This document shows positions 54,366 to 61,840 of a stretch of DNA of 64,000 nucleotides, piece after piece. The DNA comes from Plantactinospora mayteni. GTDB taxonomy: Bacteria; Actinomycetota; Actinomycetes; Mycobacteriales; Micromonosporaceae. The translations under genes and the position numbers were made by a program. The notes beneath the pieces were generated by a model, which was given only the letters and a program-made list of their open reading frames with translations, was not told the origin of the DNA and ran no database searches. The stretch's first letter is position 1; every line of letters starts with the position of its first letter. The DNA is taken from assembly GCF_016862935.1 (NCBI RefSeq), contig NZ_BONX01000023.1, positions 496,001 through 560,000 on the forward strand, given 5' to 3'.

Positions 54366-54710
54366 TTACGGCGTTGCGATGTTCGGTCCGACGGCCTGCT
54401 CGATCTCCTCGATGAGCCGGTCGGCGGGGCGTACTCCGAGTAGCACGCGCTGCATGATGCCGAGGTTGAGCAGTACCGAGGTCGGGGTCTGGGTCACGCC
54501 CCATCCCTGGGTGGTGACCGGGTTGGTGGCCACGTCGACCGTGGCGACCAGCAGGCTGTCGCCCAGTCGCTGCGCCACCTCGGCGAGTACGGGCGAGAAC
54601 GCCCGCCGGACGTCGCCGCTGTCGGGCAGGAACACCAGCAGGACCGGTGTCTGGCTGTCGACGACCCGGGCCCGGTAGGTCGCATCGGTGACCGGGACGA
54701 CGTAGCTCAT
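54366..54710 (-). CDS. thioredoxin-fold protein lacking the CXXC motif, end of the toxin operon
   Basis: 114 residues with thioredoxin-like succession: TPVLLVFLPDSGDVRRAFSPVLAEVAQRL, SLLVATVDVATNPVTTQGWGVTQTPTSVLLNLGIMQRVLLG. The cis-Pro (TQTPTSV) is kept, but the catalytic CxxC is replaced by PDSGDVR and no cysteine is present at all, so it cannot be a disulfide reductase. Its ATG overlaps the Imm1-like stop (ATGA), tying it to the toxin operon. A chaperone or binding role is inferred. Confidence 0.8.
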   Translation of the reverse strand: MSYVVPVTDATYRARVVDSQTPVLLVFLPDSGDVRRAFSPVLAEVAQRLGDSLLVATVDVATNPVTTQGWGVTQTPTSVLLNLGIMQRVLLGVRPADRLIEEIEQAVGPNIATP

Positions 54711-55027
54711 AGCTCCTCTTCCGGTTGACGCTTCCATTCGAAGGCGGTGCGCCATCGGTTGTCGTCGTAGAGATAGCTGAGGAATGCGTCGGTGACCGCG
54801 TCCTTGGGCTGGGGGAACGGCGAGGCGTACGCCCGGTCGGGCCCGCCCTCGCGGTAATCCACATCCAGCCGGCCGTCGTCGACGGCATAGGTCTGGATGT
54901 AGTAGTGCGGCCGGATCCTGAGGACGGCGAACCGCGGGCCACGGCTGTTCAGGCGCGCTATCCCGGCGCGGATGTCCGCCTCCGTCGCGTCGTGGATCAG
55001 GTCCTGGTCCTCGATGTCAAGATTCAT
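54707..55027 (-). CDS. Imm1-like immunity protein
   Basis: 106 acidic residues: MNLDIEDQDLIHDATEADIR start, FAVLRIRPHYYIQTYAVDDGRLDVDYREGG, then VTDAFLSYLYDDNRWRTAFEWKRQ, which fits the Imm1 pattern (hydrophobic strands, an aromatic D/E-rich middle and a terminal W-x-x-x-F-x-W). Imm1 proteins neutralise various polymorphic toxins. The start overlaps the upstream gene by 11 bases and the stop overlaps the thioredoxin-like start. The likely client is the HNH-like toxin encoded at 55823-56539. Confidence 0.75.
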   Translation of the reverse strand: MNLDIEDQDLIHDATEADIRAGIARLNSRGPRFAVLRIRPHYYIQTYAVDDGRLDVDYREGGPDRAYASPFPQPKDAVTDAFLSYLYDDNRWRTAFEWKRQPEEEL

Positions 55028-55775
55028 CGTCGACGCCCTCGGTGAGGAACGTGTGGGCGTACACCAGCAGGTCGGTCAGCTCGATCGCCCGGCCCTGCCC
55101 GCCCTCGGCGGCCAGCCGCAGGCCGTCCTCCCAGTACGCTCGGCGCAGCTTGTTCTGGAAGTTCTGGAAGTCGATCCACGCACCCTCGGCCTGGTCGAGC
55201 TTGCGCAACTCGCCGTACAACAGGTCGGTTCTGGCGAGGCCGAGTTCGGGGCCGATGCTGCCGCCGCCGGTCTTCGGGTTGTCGAAACGCATCTTGAGGA
55301 ATGGCCTCGACACCCGGTGGATGTTGGCGGATTCCAGGAACTTGCCGAACCGGTCCACCGCCTCGATCTGCGACTCGCGGCCGGAGAACTCGCAGCGCCA
55401 CGCCGGGAACACCTGATAGGTGACCTCTGAGAGTTCGGGAATCTTTTTGTGCAGACGGTAGACGGCTGGGATCACACCGCCGACCGTGTCGAACTCGTAA
55501 TTGGAGTCCGCCGGTGGCGTGTAACCTTCGAGAACCGCGAACGGCACGGCCGCCAGCACCTCGGTGCTGCGCTCCCGGGCGAAGGACAGGACGCTGACCA
55601 TGAGCTCCTCGTCCCCTTCGCCGCGCACGTTCATCTGCACCGCGTGCGCGCCATCGGGGGTGAGGGCCAGGCCGTAGGTGAACATGGTGCTCAGCGACCA
55701 GGTCCACGCGTCCTGGATCCCCGGTAGGGGCCGGACGCCGGCGAAACCCTGGACGACATTGGCGATATCGATCAC
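55017..55775 (-). CDS. unrecognised 252-residue protein in the toxin operon
   Basis: From a GTG, MIDIANVVQGFAGVRPLPGI, soluble, mixed alpha/beta, no signal peptide. Notable blocks are TYGLALTPDGAHAVQMNVRGEGDEELMVSVLSFARE and a C-terminal helical half (LLYGELRKLDQAEGAWIDFQNFQNKLRRAYW). No family is recognised. It sits between the toxin and Imm1 genes, overlapping the latter, so it may be a second immunity protein or an accessory factor. Confidence 0.7.
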   Translation of the reverse strand: MIDIANVVQGFAGVRPLPGIQDAWTWSLSTMFTYGLALTPDGAHAVQMNVRGEGDEELMVSVLSFARERSTEVLAAVPFAVLEGYTPPADSNYEFDTVGGVIPAVYRLHKKIPELSEVTYQVFPAWRCEFSGRESQIEAVDRFGKFLESANIHRVSRPFLKMRFDNPKTGGGSIGPELGLARTDLLYGELRKLDQAEGAWIDFQNFQNKLRRAYWEDGLRLAAEGGQGRAIELTDLLVYAHTFLTEGVDDES

Positions 55776-55822
55776 GACACTCCAGTTCGGTTACCGGCAG
55801 CTGGCGCCCTCGGGGTCGGACA

Positions 55823-56539
55823 TCAGTCGGGAGTATACCCCCCGCCAGTTTCCTGTTCGTATCTCAACCCCAATGTCGCGCCGCCCCTGGAATTCTCCGA
55901 CCGCAGCATGGGCTGAAGATTGTCGACGTTATTGTACCAGTCATTCCGATACTGCCTGGAATTGAACCGGCCATTGTCGTTCCAGTCCTGAACGACTGGC
56001 TTGTTATGTTCGTAGGTGATCTCGTCGCCGTCCGGGACGTCGATAACCTCACCGTTCTCGTCGAGCCAGGTCATGTCTTCCCTGGGCATCCGCTGACCGC
56101 CGGGCATACGCGGCCACTCCCCGGCGAGCGCACCTTCCACCGTGTACCTGCGGGCCATGTCGTCGTGTGTGGACTCGCGGTAGCCGCCGGGATACTCGCT
56201 GTCCCGGTTGTGCGCGCCAGGTGGCGCCGTCGGATCCTTGGCGTATCCGCCGTCCGGCCCGTGCAGGCGCCCGTTGGCGTCGTACTTGTAGCCGGGCGGT
56301 AGCGGATCGCCGGTGATCGTGCTGGTCACCGGCGACTGGGTGGTGGAGCTGGCCGCGCTCGCATTACCTACCCGGCCGGCCTGGAACGTCGCCTGTACGG
56401 CGGTGTGGCCCCCGTCCACACTGCCGGCGTTCCCACCGGACGGTCTCCTCCCCGGCGACGCGGCGTCGCTGTCGCTCCCGGTGCGGGTGGTCGAAGGAGT
56501 GTCGGTGCCGGCGTGGGATCCCCCGCTGCCTCTGGCCAT
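55823..56539 (-). CDS. short polymorphic-toxin-like protein with HNH-like nuclease C-terminus
   Basis: 238 residues. Residues 1-75 are a Ser/Gly/Thr-rich low-complexity linker; 80-108 (PPGYKYDANGRLHGPDGGYAKDP) resembles the pre-toxin segment of secreted toxins. The C-terminus reads EITYEHNKPVVQDWNDNGRF (Glu177, His178, Asn187) followed by YRNDWYNNVDNLQPMLRSENSRGG (Asn207, Leu208, Glu215, Asn216), which fits an HNH/EndoVII-type metal-dependent nuclease. The assignment is by pattern and tentative. Being short, it lacks the large N-terminal trafficking domain of most type VII toxins; the WXG100-like protein encoded upstream may serve that role. Confidence 0.72.
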   Translation of the reverse strand: MARGSGGSHAGTDTPSTTRTGSDSDAASPGRRPSGGNAGSVDGGHTAVQATFQAGRVGNASAASSTTQSPVTSTITGDPLPPGYKYDANGRLHGPDGGYAKDPTAPPGAHNRDSEYPGGYRESTHDDMARRYTVEGALAGEWPRMPGGQRMPREDMTWLDENGEVIDVPDGDEITYEHNKPVVQDWNDNGRFNSRQYRNDWYNNVDNLQPMLRSENSRGGATLGLRYEQETGGGYTPD

Positions 56540-56631
56540 CGGCGCCCTACCAACTCTCGGCGGCGAGGCGAACAGCCGGCTCGGTCATGCCGCCCCCACC
56601 AGTCGTACGGGAAGTCCGCGCAAGCTCATGG

Positions 56632-57336
56632 TCAGCTGCCCATCAGCGTCTTCAGGTTGGTAAGGCTGGTGATCAGCGCGCTGGTGTAGCTCGCGATCCG
56701 GCCGGCCCACTTCAGCACCGCCGACACGATCTGCGCCGCGACCAGCGGGATCGTGACGACCAGCAACGCCTCCGCGGCCCAGACGATCACCCGGGCGACC
56801 AGATCGCAGATCAGATCCCGGACGATGTCACGGGTGAACTGCACCAGGTTGCCCGCCGCCTGGGTCGCCGAGGCCATCGTCGCCGCCAGCACGGACAGCC
56901 CGCCGAGCCCGTCGACGTTGTTGGCCATCTTGTTCTGGTACGCCTCGGCCGCGCTGCCGCCCCAGTCAGGCAGGTCCGACGCGAGGCTGGCGTACAGGTC
57001 CTCGGCCATGGTCTGCAACGCGCCGGCCATGTTCTTCCACGTCTCGGCGTGCGCGACGACCATGTCCGGAATCCCGGCCAGCTTGTCCAGCACCTCACGC
57101 AACGGCTCGAAATGCTCCATCGCCCAGCCGAGCCCGTTGGCGAGCAGCGCACTGAACGGATCGAGCACGGTGGCCGCGGCCTCGAGCGCGAACGCCCCGC
57201 CGGCCAGCAGCCCGTCGACCCAGGAGCCGCTGTTCACCGACTGGTGCAGGCCCTGAAAGCCCTCGGCCAGCGACGATCCCGTCCACGCCGTACGCGACGA
57301 GGTCGGCGTGGCGACCAGCGCGTTGTCGGCGACCAT
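56632..57336 (-). CDS. WXG100-superfamily-like helical protein
   Basis: 234 residues, mostly helical. The central hairpin has the W-x-G turn: LYASLASDLPDWGGSAAEAYQNKMANNVDGL. A hydrophobic C-terminus (DIVRDLICDLVARVIVWAAEALLVVTIPLVAAQIVSAVL) could be membrane-associated or pair with a partner. It is a typical front end of actinobacterial type VII (ESX) effectors. No ESX core component (EccC, EccD) is in the window, so secretion must rely on genes elsewhere. The next gene on its strand is the toxin. Confidence 0.82.
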   Translation of the reverse strand: MVADNALVATPTSSRTAWTGSSLAEGFQGLHQSVNSGSWVDGLLAGGAFALEAAATVLDPFSALLANGLGWAMEHFEPLREVLDKLAGIPDMVVAHAETWKNMAGALQTMAEDLYASLASDLPDWGGSAAEAYQNKMANNVDGLGGLSVLAATMASATQAAGNLVQFTRDIVRDLICDLVARVIVWAAEALLVVTIPLVAAQIVSAVLKWAGRIASYTSALITSLTNLKTLMGS

Positions 57337-57346
57337 GACGGCGACC

Positions 57347-57664
57347 TCACCCCGCCCCGCCGGACCGGCGGACTCGATCCGAGGACGAACTGTCAGCGGA
57401 CTCGTACGCCCGGGCAGCGGTGGTCAACGCATCCGACGCCAGCGACAGGTTCTCCTCGACGTACGCGTACAACGCGTCCTGCCGCTGGTGCCGGGCCTCG
57501 AGAATCCCGGCGATCCACCCGCACAACAACCCGTAGGCCGCGTCGTTCTGGGCGATCGCCCGGCTGGCACCCTTGATCGCACCCAGTTGATCCCGCACCG
57601 CCAGCACCTTGGCCGCATGCCGGTGCAACTGTGCGGGGTCGACATTGAACGCGTCAGCCGCCAT
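57347..57664 (-). CDS. EspC-like small helical ESX protein
   Basis: 105 residues beginning MAADAFNVDPAQLHRHAAKVLAVRDQL, with an AYGLLCGWIAGILEARHQRQDALYAYVEENLSLASDALTTAARAYESAD core. This matches the ESX secretion-associated EspC/DUF2580 type: a helical hairpin with a conserved Y-G-L-L-C-G turn and a C-terminal YxxxD-like end (YESAD). It probably pairs with the WXG100-like protein for export. It lies ten bases upstream of that gene. Confidence 0.84.
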   Translation of the reverse strand: MAADAFNVDPAQLHRHAAKVLAVRDQLGAIKGASRAIAQNDAAYGLLCGWIAGILEARHQRQDALYAYVEENLSLASDALTTAARAYESADSSSSDRVRRSGGAG

Positions 57665-57667
57665 CGC

Positions 57668-58111
57668 CTACCCCCTTCCCCGACCGGGAGCAGGAGGCCC
57701 AGGCACGCCGTCGGTGGGCTCCGGCGGCTCAAGCAGCTGCTGCATCCGATCACCGATCGTGCGCGCCGCCACCGAGTCAGGCCCCATCGTCTCGATCGCG
57801 ATCTCCCGCGACCGGTCAGCCGCCGTCACCCGCGCCTGACGCAGTGCGGACATCACCGCCCGCGCGACCGTCTCCGGATCGAACCGGTGGATCCGCTCCG
57901 TCAGCTTCAGATCGACCAAGACGCCCGTGGAGTCGACCGTCACCTCGGCCAGCCCGTTGCCGTCCTTCGCACTGGCCCGCAGCTGTCCGATCTGGTCACT
58001 CATGGCCTGCGTCCTCGCCGCCATCGCCTCGACGCGCTGCTTCCACGACCGCAAGTAGTCACGCGAGCTGTCCGGATCCAGAAACGCCTCACCGTCCGGA
58101 GTCCCCGCCAT
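57668..58111 (-). CDS. YbaB/EbfC-like protein at the head of the ESX-type module
   Basis: 147 residues from the ATG at 58111, preceded by GGGGGGTGG. A further GTG at 58165 would add 18 residues including a rare TTA codon. A helix (DYLRSWKQRVEAMAARTQAMSDQIGQLRASAKD) leads into the characteristic GLAEVTVDSTGVLVDLKLTERIHRFDPETVARAVMSALRQARVTAADR of YbaB/EbfC. These small proteins bind DNA in other bacteria but in actinobacteria often open WXG100/EspC gene sets. It may regulate the operon or act as an export-related chaperone. Confidence 0.82.
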   Translation of the reverse strand: MAGTPDGEAFLDPDSSRDYLRSWKQRVEAMAARTQAMSDQIGQLRASAKDGNGLAEVTVDSTGVLVDLKLTERIHRFDPETVARAVMSALRQARVTAADRSREIAIETMGPDSVAARTIGDRMQQLLEPPEPTDGVPGPPAPGRGRG

Positions 58112-58369
58112 GGCCGCCACCCCCCGGCCGCCACCCGACGACCTGCCGAAGTCTAACAACGACACGCCCAGATGATCAGATGGCCTTTGCCGCCCGACTC
58201 AGGCCGTCGGAACCGGCAAATCGGCCCGACCTTGCGGCGCGCCCGGATCCGCAGATCGACGAGGAATCCAGCGGCCGTTGCCGCAGGTGTGTCGGCGCGG
58301 CAGCCTGACCGGCGTGCCGCACCGAGCATCCCCGTCCGACCCGAGTCCTTCGACGGCCGGATCCTGTGG

Positions 58370-59404
58370 TTACCGGGTGGTGGCGTCCTGGACCTCGCCG
58401 ACGAGTTCCTCGACGATGTCCTCGAGGAAGATCACCCCGGTCGTGCCGCCGGTGTCGTCGAGGACCCGGGCGATGTGCGACCCGCCTCGCCGCATCGTGG
58501 CCAACGCGTCCTCCAGTTCGCTGTCCCTGCGTACGGCGGCGAGCCGGCGGACACGTTTGGCCGGTACAGCGGCGGTGTAGGCGCTTCCGGCCAGGTCCAT
58601 GACGTCCTTGATGTGCAGATATCCGTTTGGTTCACCGTTGGCGGTGAGCAGGTAGCGGGAGTATCCGTGCTCGGCAACGGCCTGCTGGATCTGCGCCGGT
58701 GTCACGGTCGACGACAGTACGACCAGGTCGCCGAGGGGGACCTCCACGTCGCCGACGGTCTTCGCGGTGAACTCGACGACTGCGGTGAGGGTGCCCGACC
58801 CGTCGACGAGTACCCCCTCGCGGGTCGACTGCGCCACGATGGTCGCCACCTCGTCGAGGCTGTAGGTGCTGTTCGCCTCGTCCTTCGGTGTCACCCGGAA
58901 CAGCCGCAGGATGCCGTTCGCGATCCCGTTGAGGCTCCAGATGACCGGTTTGAACATCCGGGCCACGAACACCAGCGGCGGAGCCAGAATCAGCGCTGCC
59001 GCCGTCGGTACGGAGAACGAGATGTTCTTCGGCACCATCTCACCGAACACGACGTGCAGGAACGTCACCAGCCCGAGCGCGACGACGAACGCGACCACCG
59101 TCACCGTCTCCGGGGAGAGCGGCGTGTGCGCGAGCGGAATCTCCAGCAGGTGGTGGATCGCCGGCTCGGAGACGTTCAGGATGAGCAGCGAGCAGACGGT
59201 GATGCCGAGCTGGCTCGTCGCCAACATCAGCGTGGCGTGCTCCATCGCCCACAGCGTGGTCTGGGCGGCGCGGCTGCCGGCCTGGGCCCTCGGTTCGATC
59301 TGGGACCGGCGGGCCGAGATCACCGCGAACTCGGCGCCGACGAAGAACGCGTTGACGACCAGCAGGACAAGCAGCCAGATGATGCCCGGCAGGTACTCGC
59401 TCAC
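58370..59404 (-). CDS. CNNM/CorC-type membrane protein with CBS domains (second of pair)
   Basis: 344 residues. DUF21 membrane region with about four helices (LPGIIWLLVLLVVNAFFVGAEFAVISARRSQIE; AQTTLWAMEHATLMLATSQLGITVCSLLI), then CBS domains (about 215-330: VEVPLGDLVVLSSTVTPAQIQQAV; AHIARVLDD-like GGTTGVIFLEDIVEELVGE). The CorC_HlyC domain of the longer partner is absent. The start is a GTG overlapping the partner's stop (GTGA). Members are linked to Mg2+ or cobalt efflux and membrane stability; a heterodimer with the partner is likely. Confidence 0.9.
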   Translation of the reverse strand: MSEYLPGIIWLLVLLVVNAFFVGAEFAVISARRSQIEPRAQAGSRAAQTTLWAMEHATLMLATSQLGITVCSLLILNVSEPAIHHLLEIPLAHTPLSPETVTVVAFVVALGLVTFLHVVFGEMVPKNISFSVPTAAALILAPPLVFVARMFKPVIWSLNGIANGILRLFRVTPKDEANSTYSLDEVATIVAQSTREGVLVDGSGTLTAVVEFTAKTVGDVEVPLGDLVVLSSTVTPAQIQQAVAEHGYSRYLLTANGEPNGYLHIKDVMDLAGSAYTAAVPAKRVRRLAAVRRDSELEDALATMRRGGSHIARVLDDTGGTTGVIFLEDIVEELVGEVQDATTR

Positions 59405-60753
59405 CGGGCCGCCTCCCGCGTCCGCGCACCGGCCGCACGCGGGGCCGCGGAGCCGCCGGCCCCGTCGGCGGGAACGAACCGCAGCCGGTCGACCTGGACG
59501 CCGTTGAGGTGTTCGACGCGCAGCACGCCGCCGTCGATGGCGATCTCGTCGCCGACCTTCGGGAACCGGTTGAGGCGCGCGGTGACGAATCCGGCGACGG
59601 TGTCGTAGTCGTCGTGCTCCGGAATCACGATCGTGGTCCGCTCCAGTAGTTCGTCGGGGCGTAGCGAGGCGTCGAAGAGGATCGACCGGCCGCGCCGCAG
59701 GACGACGGTCCGGGCCCGGTCGTGCTCGTCCTCCAGATCGCCGACGATCTCCTCGACCAGGTCTTCGAGGGTGACGATGCCGGCCGTGCCACCGTGCTCG
59801 TCGTAGACGACCGCGAACTGTAGGCCCTCGCCACGCAGCGCGGGCAGCAGCACATCCAGGCCCATCGTCTCCGGAACCCGCAACGGTTCGACCATCAGGT
59901 CACTCGCCCGGATCTCGGAGCGGTCTTCCAGCGGGATCGCGAACGCGTGCTTGACGTGCAGGACCCCGACGATGTCGTCGACGCCGCGGCCGACGACCGG
60001 GAACCGGGACACGCCGGTGCCTGCGGCCCGGGCGATCACCTCGGCGGCGGTAGCGGCGGAGCCGACCGCCGCCATCCGTACCCGGGGAGTCATCACGTCG
60101 GAGGCGTCCCGCCCGGAGAACCGCAGCGTGCGGTCCAGCAGCGTGGCATGTTCCGGATCGAGTACGCCGGCCCGGGCCGAGTGCCGCAGCAGCGAGCTGA
60201 GCTCCTCCGCACTACGAGCACCGGACAGTTCCTCCTTCGGCTCGATCCCGAACCCGCGGATGACGGCGTTGGCGGTGTTGTTGAACAGCAGGATCAGTGG
60301 CTTCAGCACGGTGGTGAAGAGGATCTGGAACGGCACCACGAACTTCGCCGTCCGCAGCGGCACCGCGAGAGCGAAGTTCTTCGGTACCAATTCACCGATC
60401 ACCATCGAGAAGAGCGTCGCCAGGGCGATACCGACGACCGCACCGACCCCGGAGACCATGCCCTGCGGCACGCCCACGGCCTCCAGCGGGCCGGCGAGCA
60501 GAGCACTCACCGCGGGCTCGAAGGTGTACCCGGTGAGCAGGGTCGTCAGCGAGATACCGAGCTGCGCGCTCGACAGGTGCGTCGACGTGATCTTCAACGC
60601 GGAGATCGTCGGGCCGAGTCGCTTCTCACCCCGGGCCTGACGCGCTTCGACGTCGCCACGATCGAGATTGACCAACGCGAACTCGGACGCCACGAACATG
60701 CCGGTACCGACCGTGAGGACCAGTCCGATCCCCAGCAGGACAAACTCAGACAT
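59401..60753 (-). CDS. CNNM/CorC-type membrane protein with CBS and CorC_HlyC domains
   Basis: 450 residues: DUF21 (1-190, four helices, ASEFALVNLDRGDVEARQARGEKRLG and GELVPKNFALAVPLRTA), two CBS domains (about 205-335, ASDVMTPRVRMAAVG; AVVYDEHGGTAGIVTLEDLVEEIVGDLEDEHD) and the C-terminal CorC_HlyC domain (SILFDASLRPDELLERTTI to FVPADG). Full-length organisation, first of an overlapping gene pair. Probable Mg2+/divalent-cation efflux. A basic Ala/Arg-rich tail extends it. Confidence 0.92.
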   Translation of the reverse strand: MSEFVLLGIGLVLTVGTGMFVASEFALVNLDRGDVEARQARGEKRLGPTISALKITSTHLSSAQLGISLTTLLTGYTFEPAVSALLAGPLEAVGVPQGMVSGVGAVVGIALATLFSMVIGELVPKNFALAVPLRTAKFVVPFQILFTTVLKPLILLFNNTANAVIRGFGIEPKEELSGARSAEELSSLLRHSARAGVLDPEHATLLDRTLRFSGRDASDVMTPRVRMAAVGSAATAAEVIARAAGTGVSRFPVVGRGVDDIVGVLHVKHAFAIPLEDRSEIRASDLMVEPLRVPETMGLDVLLPALRGEGLQFAVVYDEHGGTAGIVTLEDLVEEIVGDLEDEHDRARTVVLRRGRSILFDASLRPDELLERTTIVIPEHDDYDTVAGFVTARLNRFPKVGDEIAIDGGVLRVEHLNGVQVDRLRFVPADGAGGSAAPRAAGARTREAAR

Positions 60754-60987
60754 CGGTCAGCCCCTCGAACCCGGCGACCGCCCACGGGGCGGCGGCGACG
60801 AGGGGCCAGGGACTATGGGAAGGAAGATCATCCATAATCCCGTAGACAGTAGCGACCGAACCTGAAAGCAAGCTGGAAGCGGACCCAGGAGCCTCAGCCG
60901 TCCGGTCTCGATGCCGTTGTCGGCGACGCCCGAGAAGGGCTTCTGGGCGGAGCCGACACCGATGCGGGCTCCCCGGACGTCATCTCG

Positions 60988-61638
60988 ATGGACCCAGGCT
61001 CGTACGGTGATCAGCTACGCTACGACACCGTGGGACACGTTCTCGCCCGGCTGGCCGGCTACGGAGTGGTGCTGACACCGCACTGGCCGTACATGTTCGA
61101 GCGCCACCAGGCCGGCTCGGATGCCGTACGGGTCACTCGATGGACTTCCTCCGGTCCTGTGCAGGTGGTGGTCCAGCCCGATCGGCTCACCGAGGGTCGA
61201 GAGGTCGTGGACGTTGCAGACGGGCCGAGCCATCCCTGCTGGTTCGTCGAGACGTCTGCCTTCCGTTTGCGCTGGCCCGCTCAGTTCACGATCGAGTCAC
61301 CGCAGGACCAGGCCGACAGCACTCCGTTCTACCTGCACGGGCCGGGTGAGGCGACCATCTTCCCTCAGGGCCCGGTACCGCAGGAACGACTGGCAGATCC
61401 GCACGCCCTCGTCGCGGCCGGGCAAACAGTTCTCGATCACCGCGTGTCGGAGGACGGCTCCACTTTGACCGAGTTGGGCTATCAGCACAACGAAGAGGAG
61501 TGGTGGCAGGGGCATTGGACGATCCGGTACGACTCGGACCGGTTGTTGGTCTTCACGGCTCAGGCGCTTTCAGCGCACTCGACGCAGGCTCGGGAAGCCG
61601 CAGAGGTTATCGCAGCGAGTGTCGAGCGCCGTCAGTAG
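60988..61638 (+). CDS. unrecognised 216-residue soluble protein
   Basis: Starts MDPGSYGDQLRYDTVGHVLARLAGYGVVLTPHWPYMFERH; acidic, no signal peptide or membrane helix. A beta-rich middle (VRVTRWTSSGPVQVVVQPDRLTEG; WFVETSAFRLRWPAQFTIESPQ) leads to a Trp-rich block (EEEWWQGHWTIRYDSDRLLVFTAQA). No family is recognised. It stands alone between the CNNM pair and the GH30 gene. Confidence that it is a real gene comes from length and codon bias. Confidence 0.68.
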   Translation: MDPGSYGDQLRYDTVGHVLARLAGYGVVLTPHWPYMFERHQAGSDAVRVTRWTSSGPVQVVVQPDRLTEGREVVDVADGPSHPCWFVETSAFRLRWPAQFTIESPQDQADSTPFYLHGPGEATIFPQGPVPQERLADPHALVAAGQTVLDHRVSEDGSTLTELGYQHNEEEWWQGHWTIRYDSDRLLVFTAQALSAHSTQAREAAEVIAASVERRQ

Positions 61639-61705
61639 CGGCCCTGGGCATCTACTCATCGGCCATGTGCGCCCGCCGCTCCCTGAAGCGGCGGTGGCTC
61701 AGAAT

Positions 61706-61764
61706 GCGGGGTCTCCGGTCGTCGGGTTCGTTGTGGTCGATGAACTCGCTACCGGAGACCCCGC
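61706..61764. repeat. 14-bp perfect inverted repeat between convergent genes
   Basis: GCGGGGTCTCCGGT (61706-61719) and ACCGGAGACCCCGC (61751-61764), separated by 31 bases. It lies in the 202-base spacer between the unknown protein and the GH30 gene. It could be a long-loop terminator, a protein site or the ends of a miniature element. Nothing else was seen in the spacer. Confidence 0.75.
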
Positions 61765-61840
61765 CATCTATTTGTCGCTACGGCCCTGTCTGTGGCGTGG
61801 CGGGACGTCGGTTTCGGGGTGGGACAACGGGTTGGTGTGG

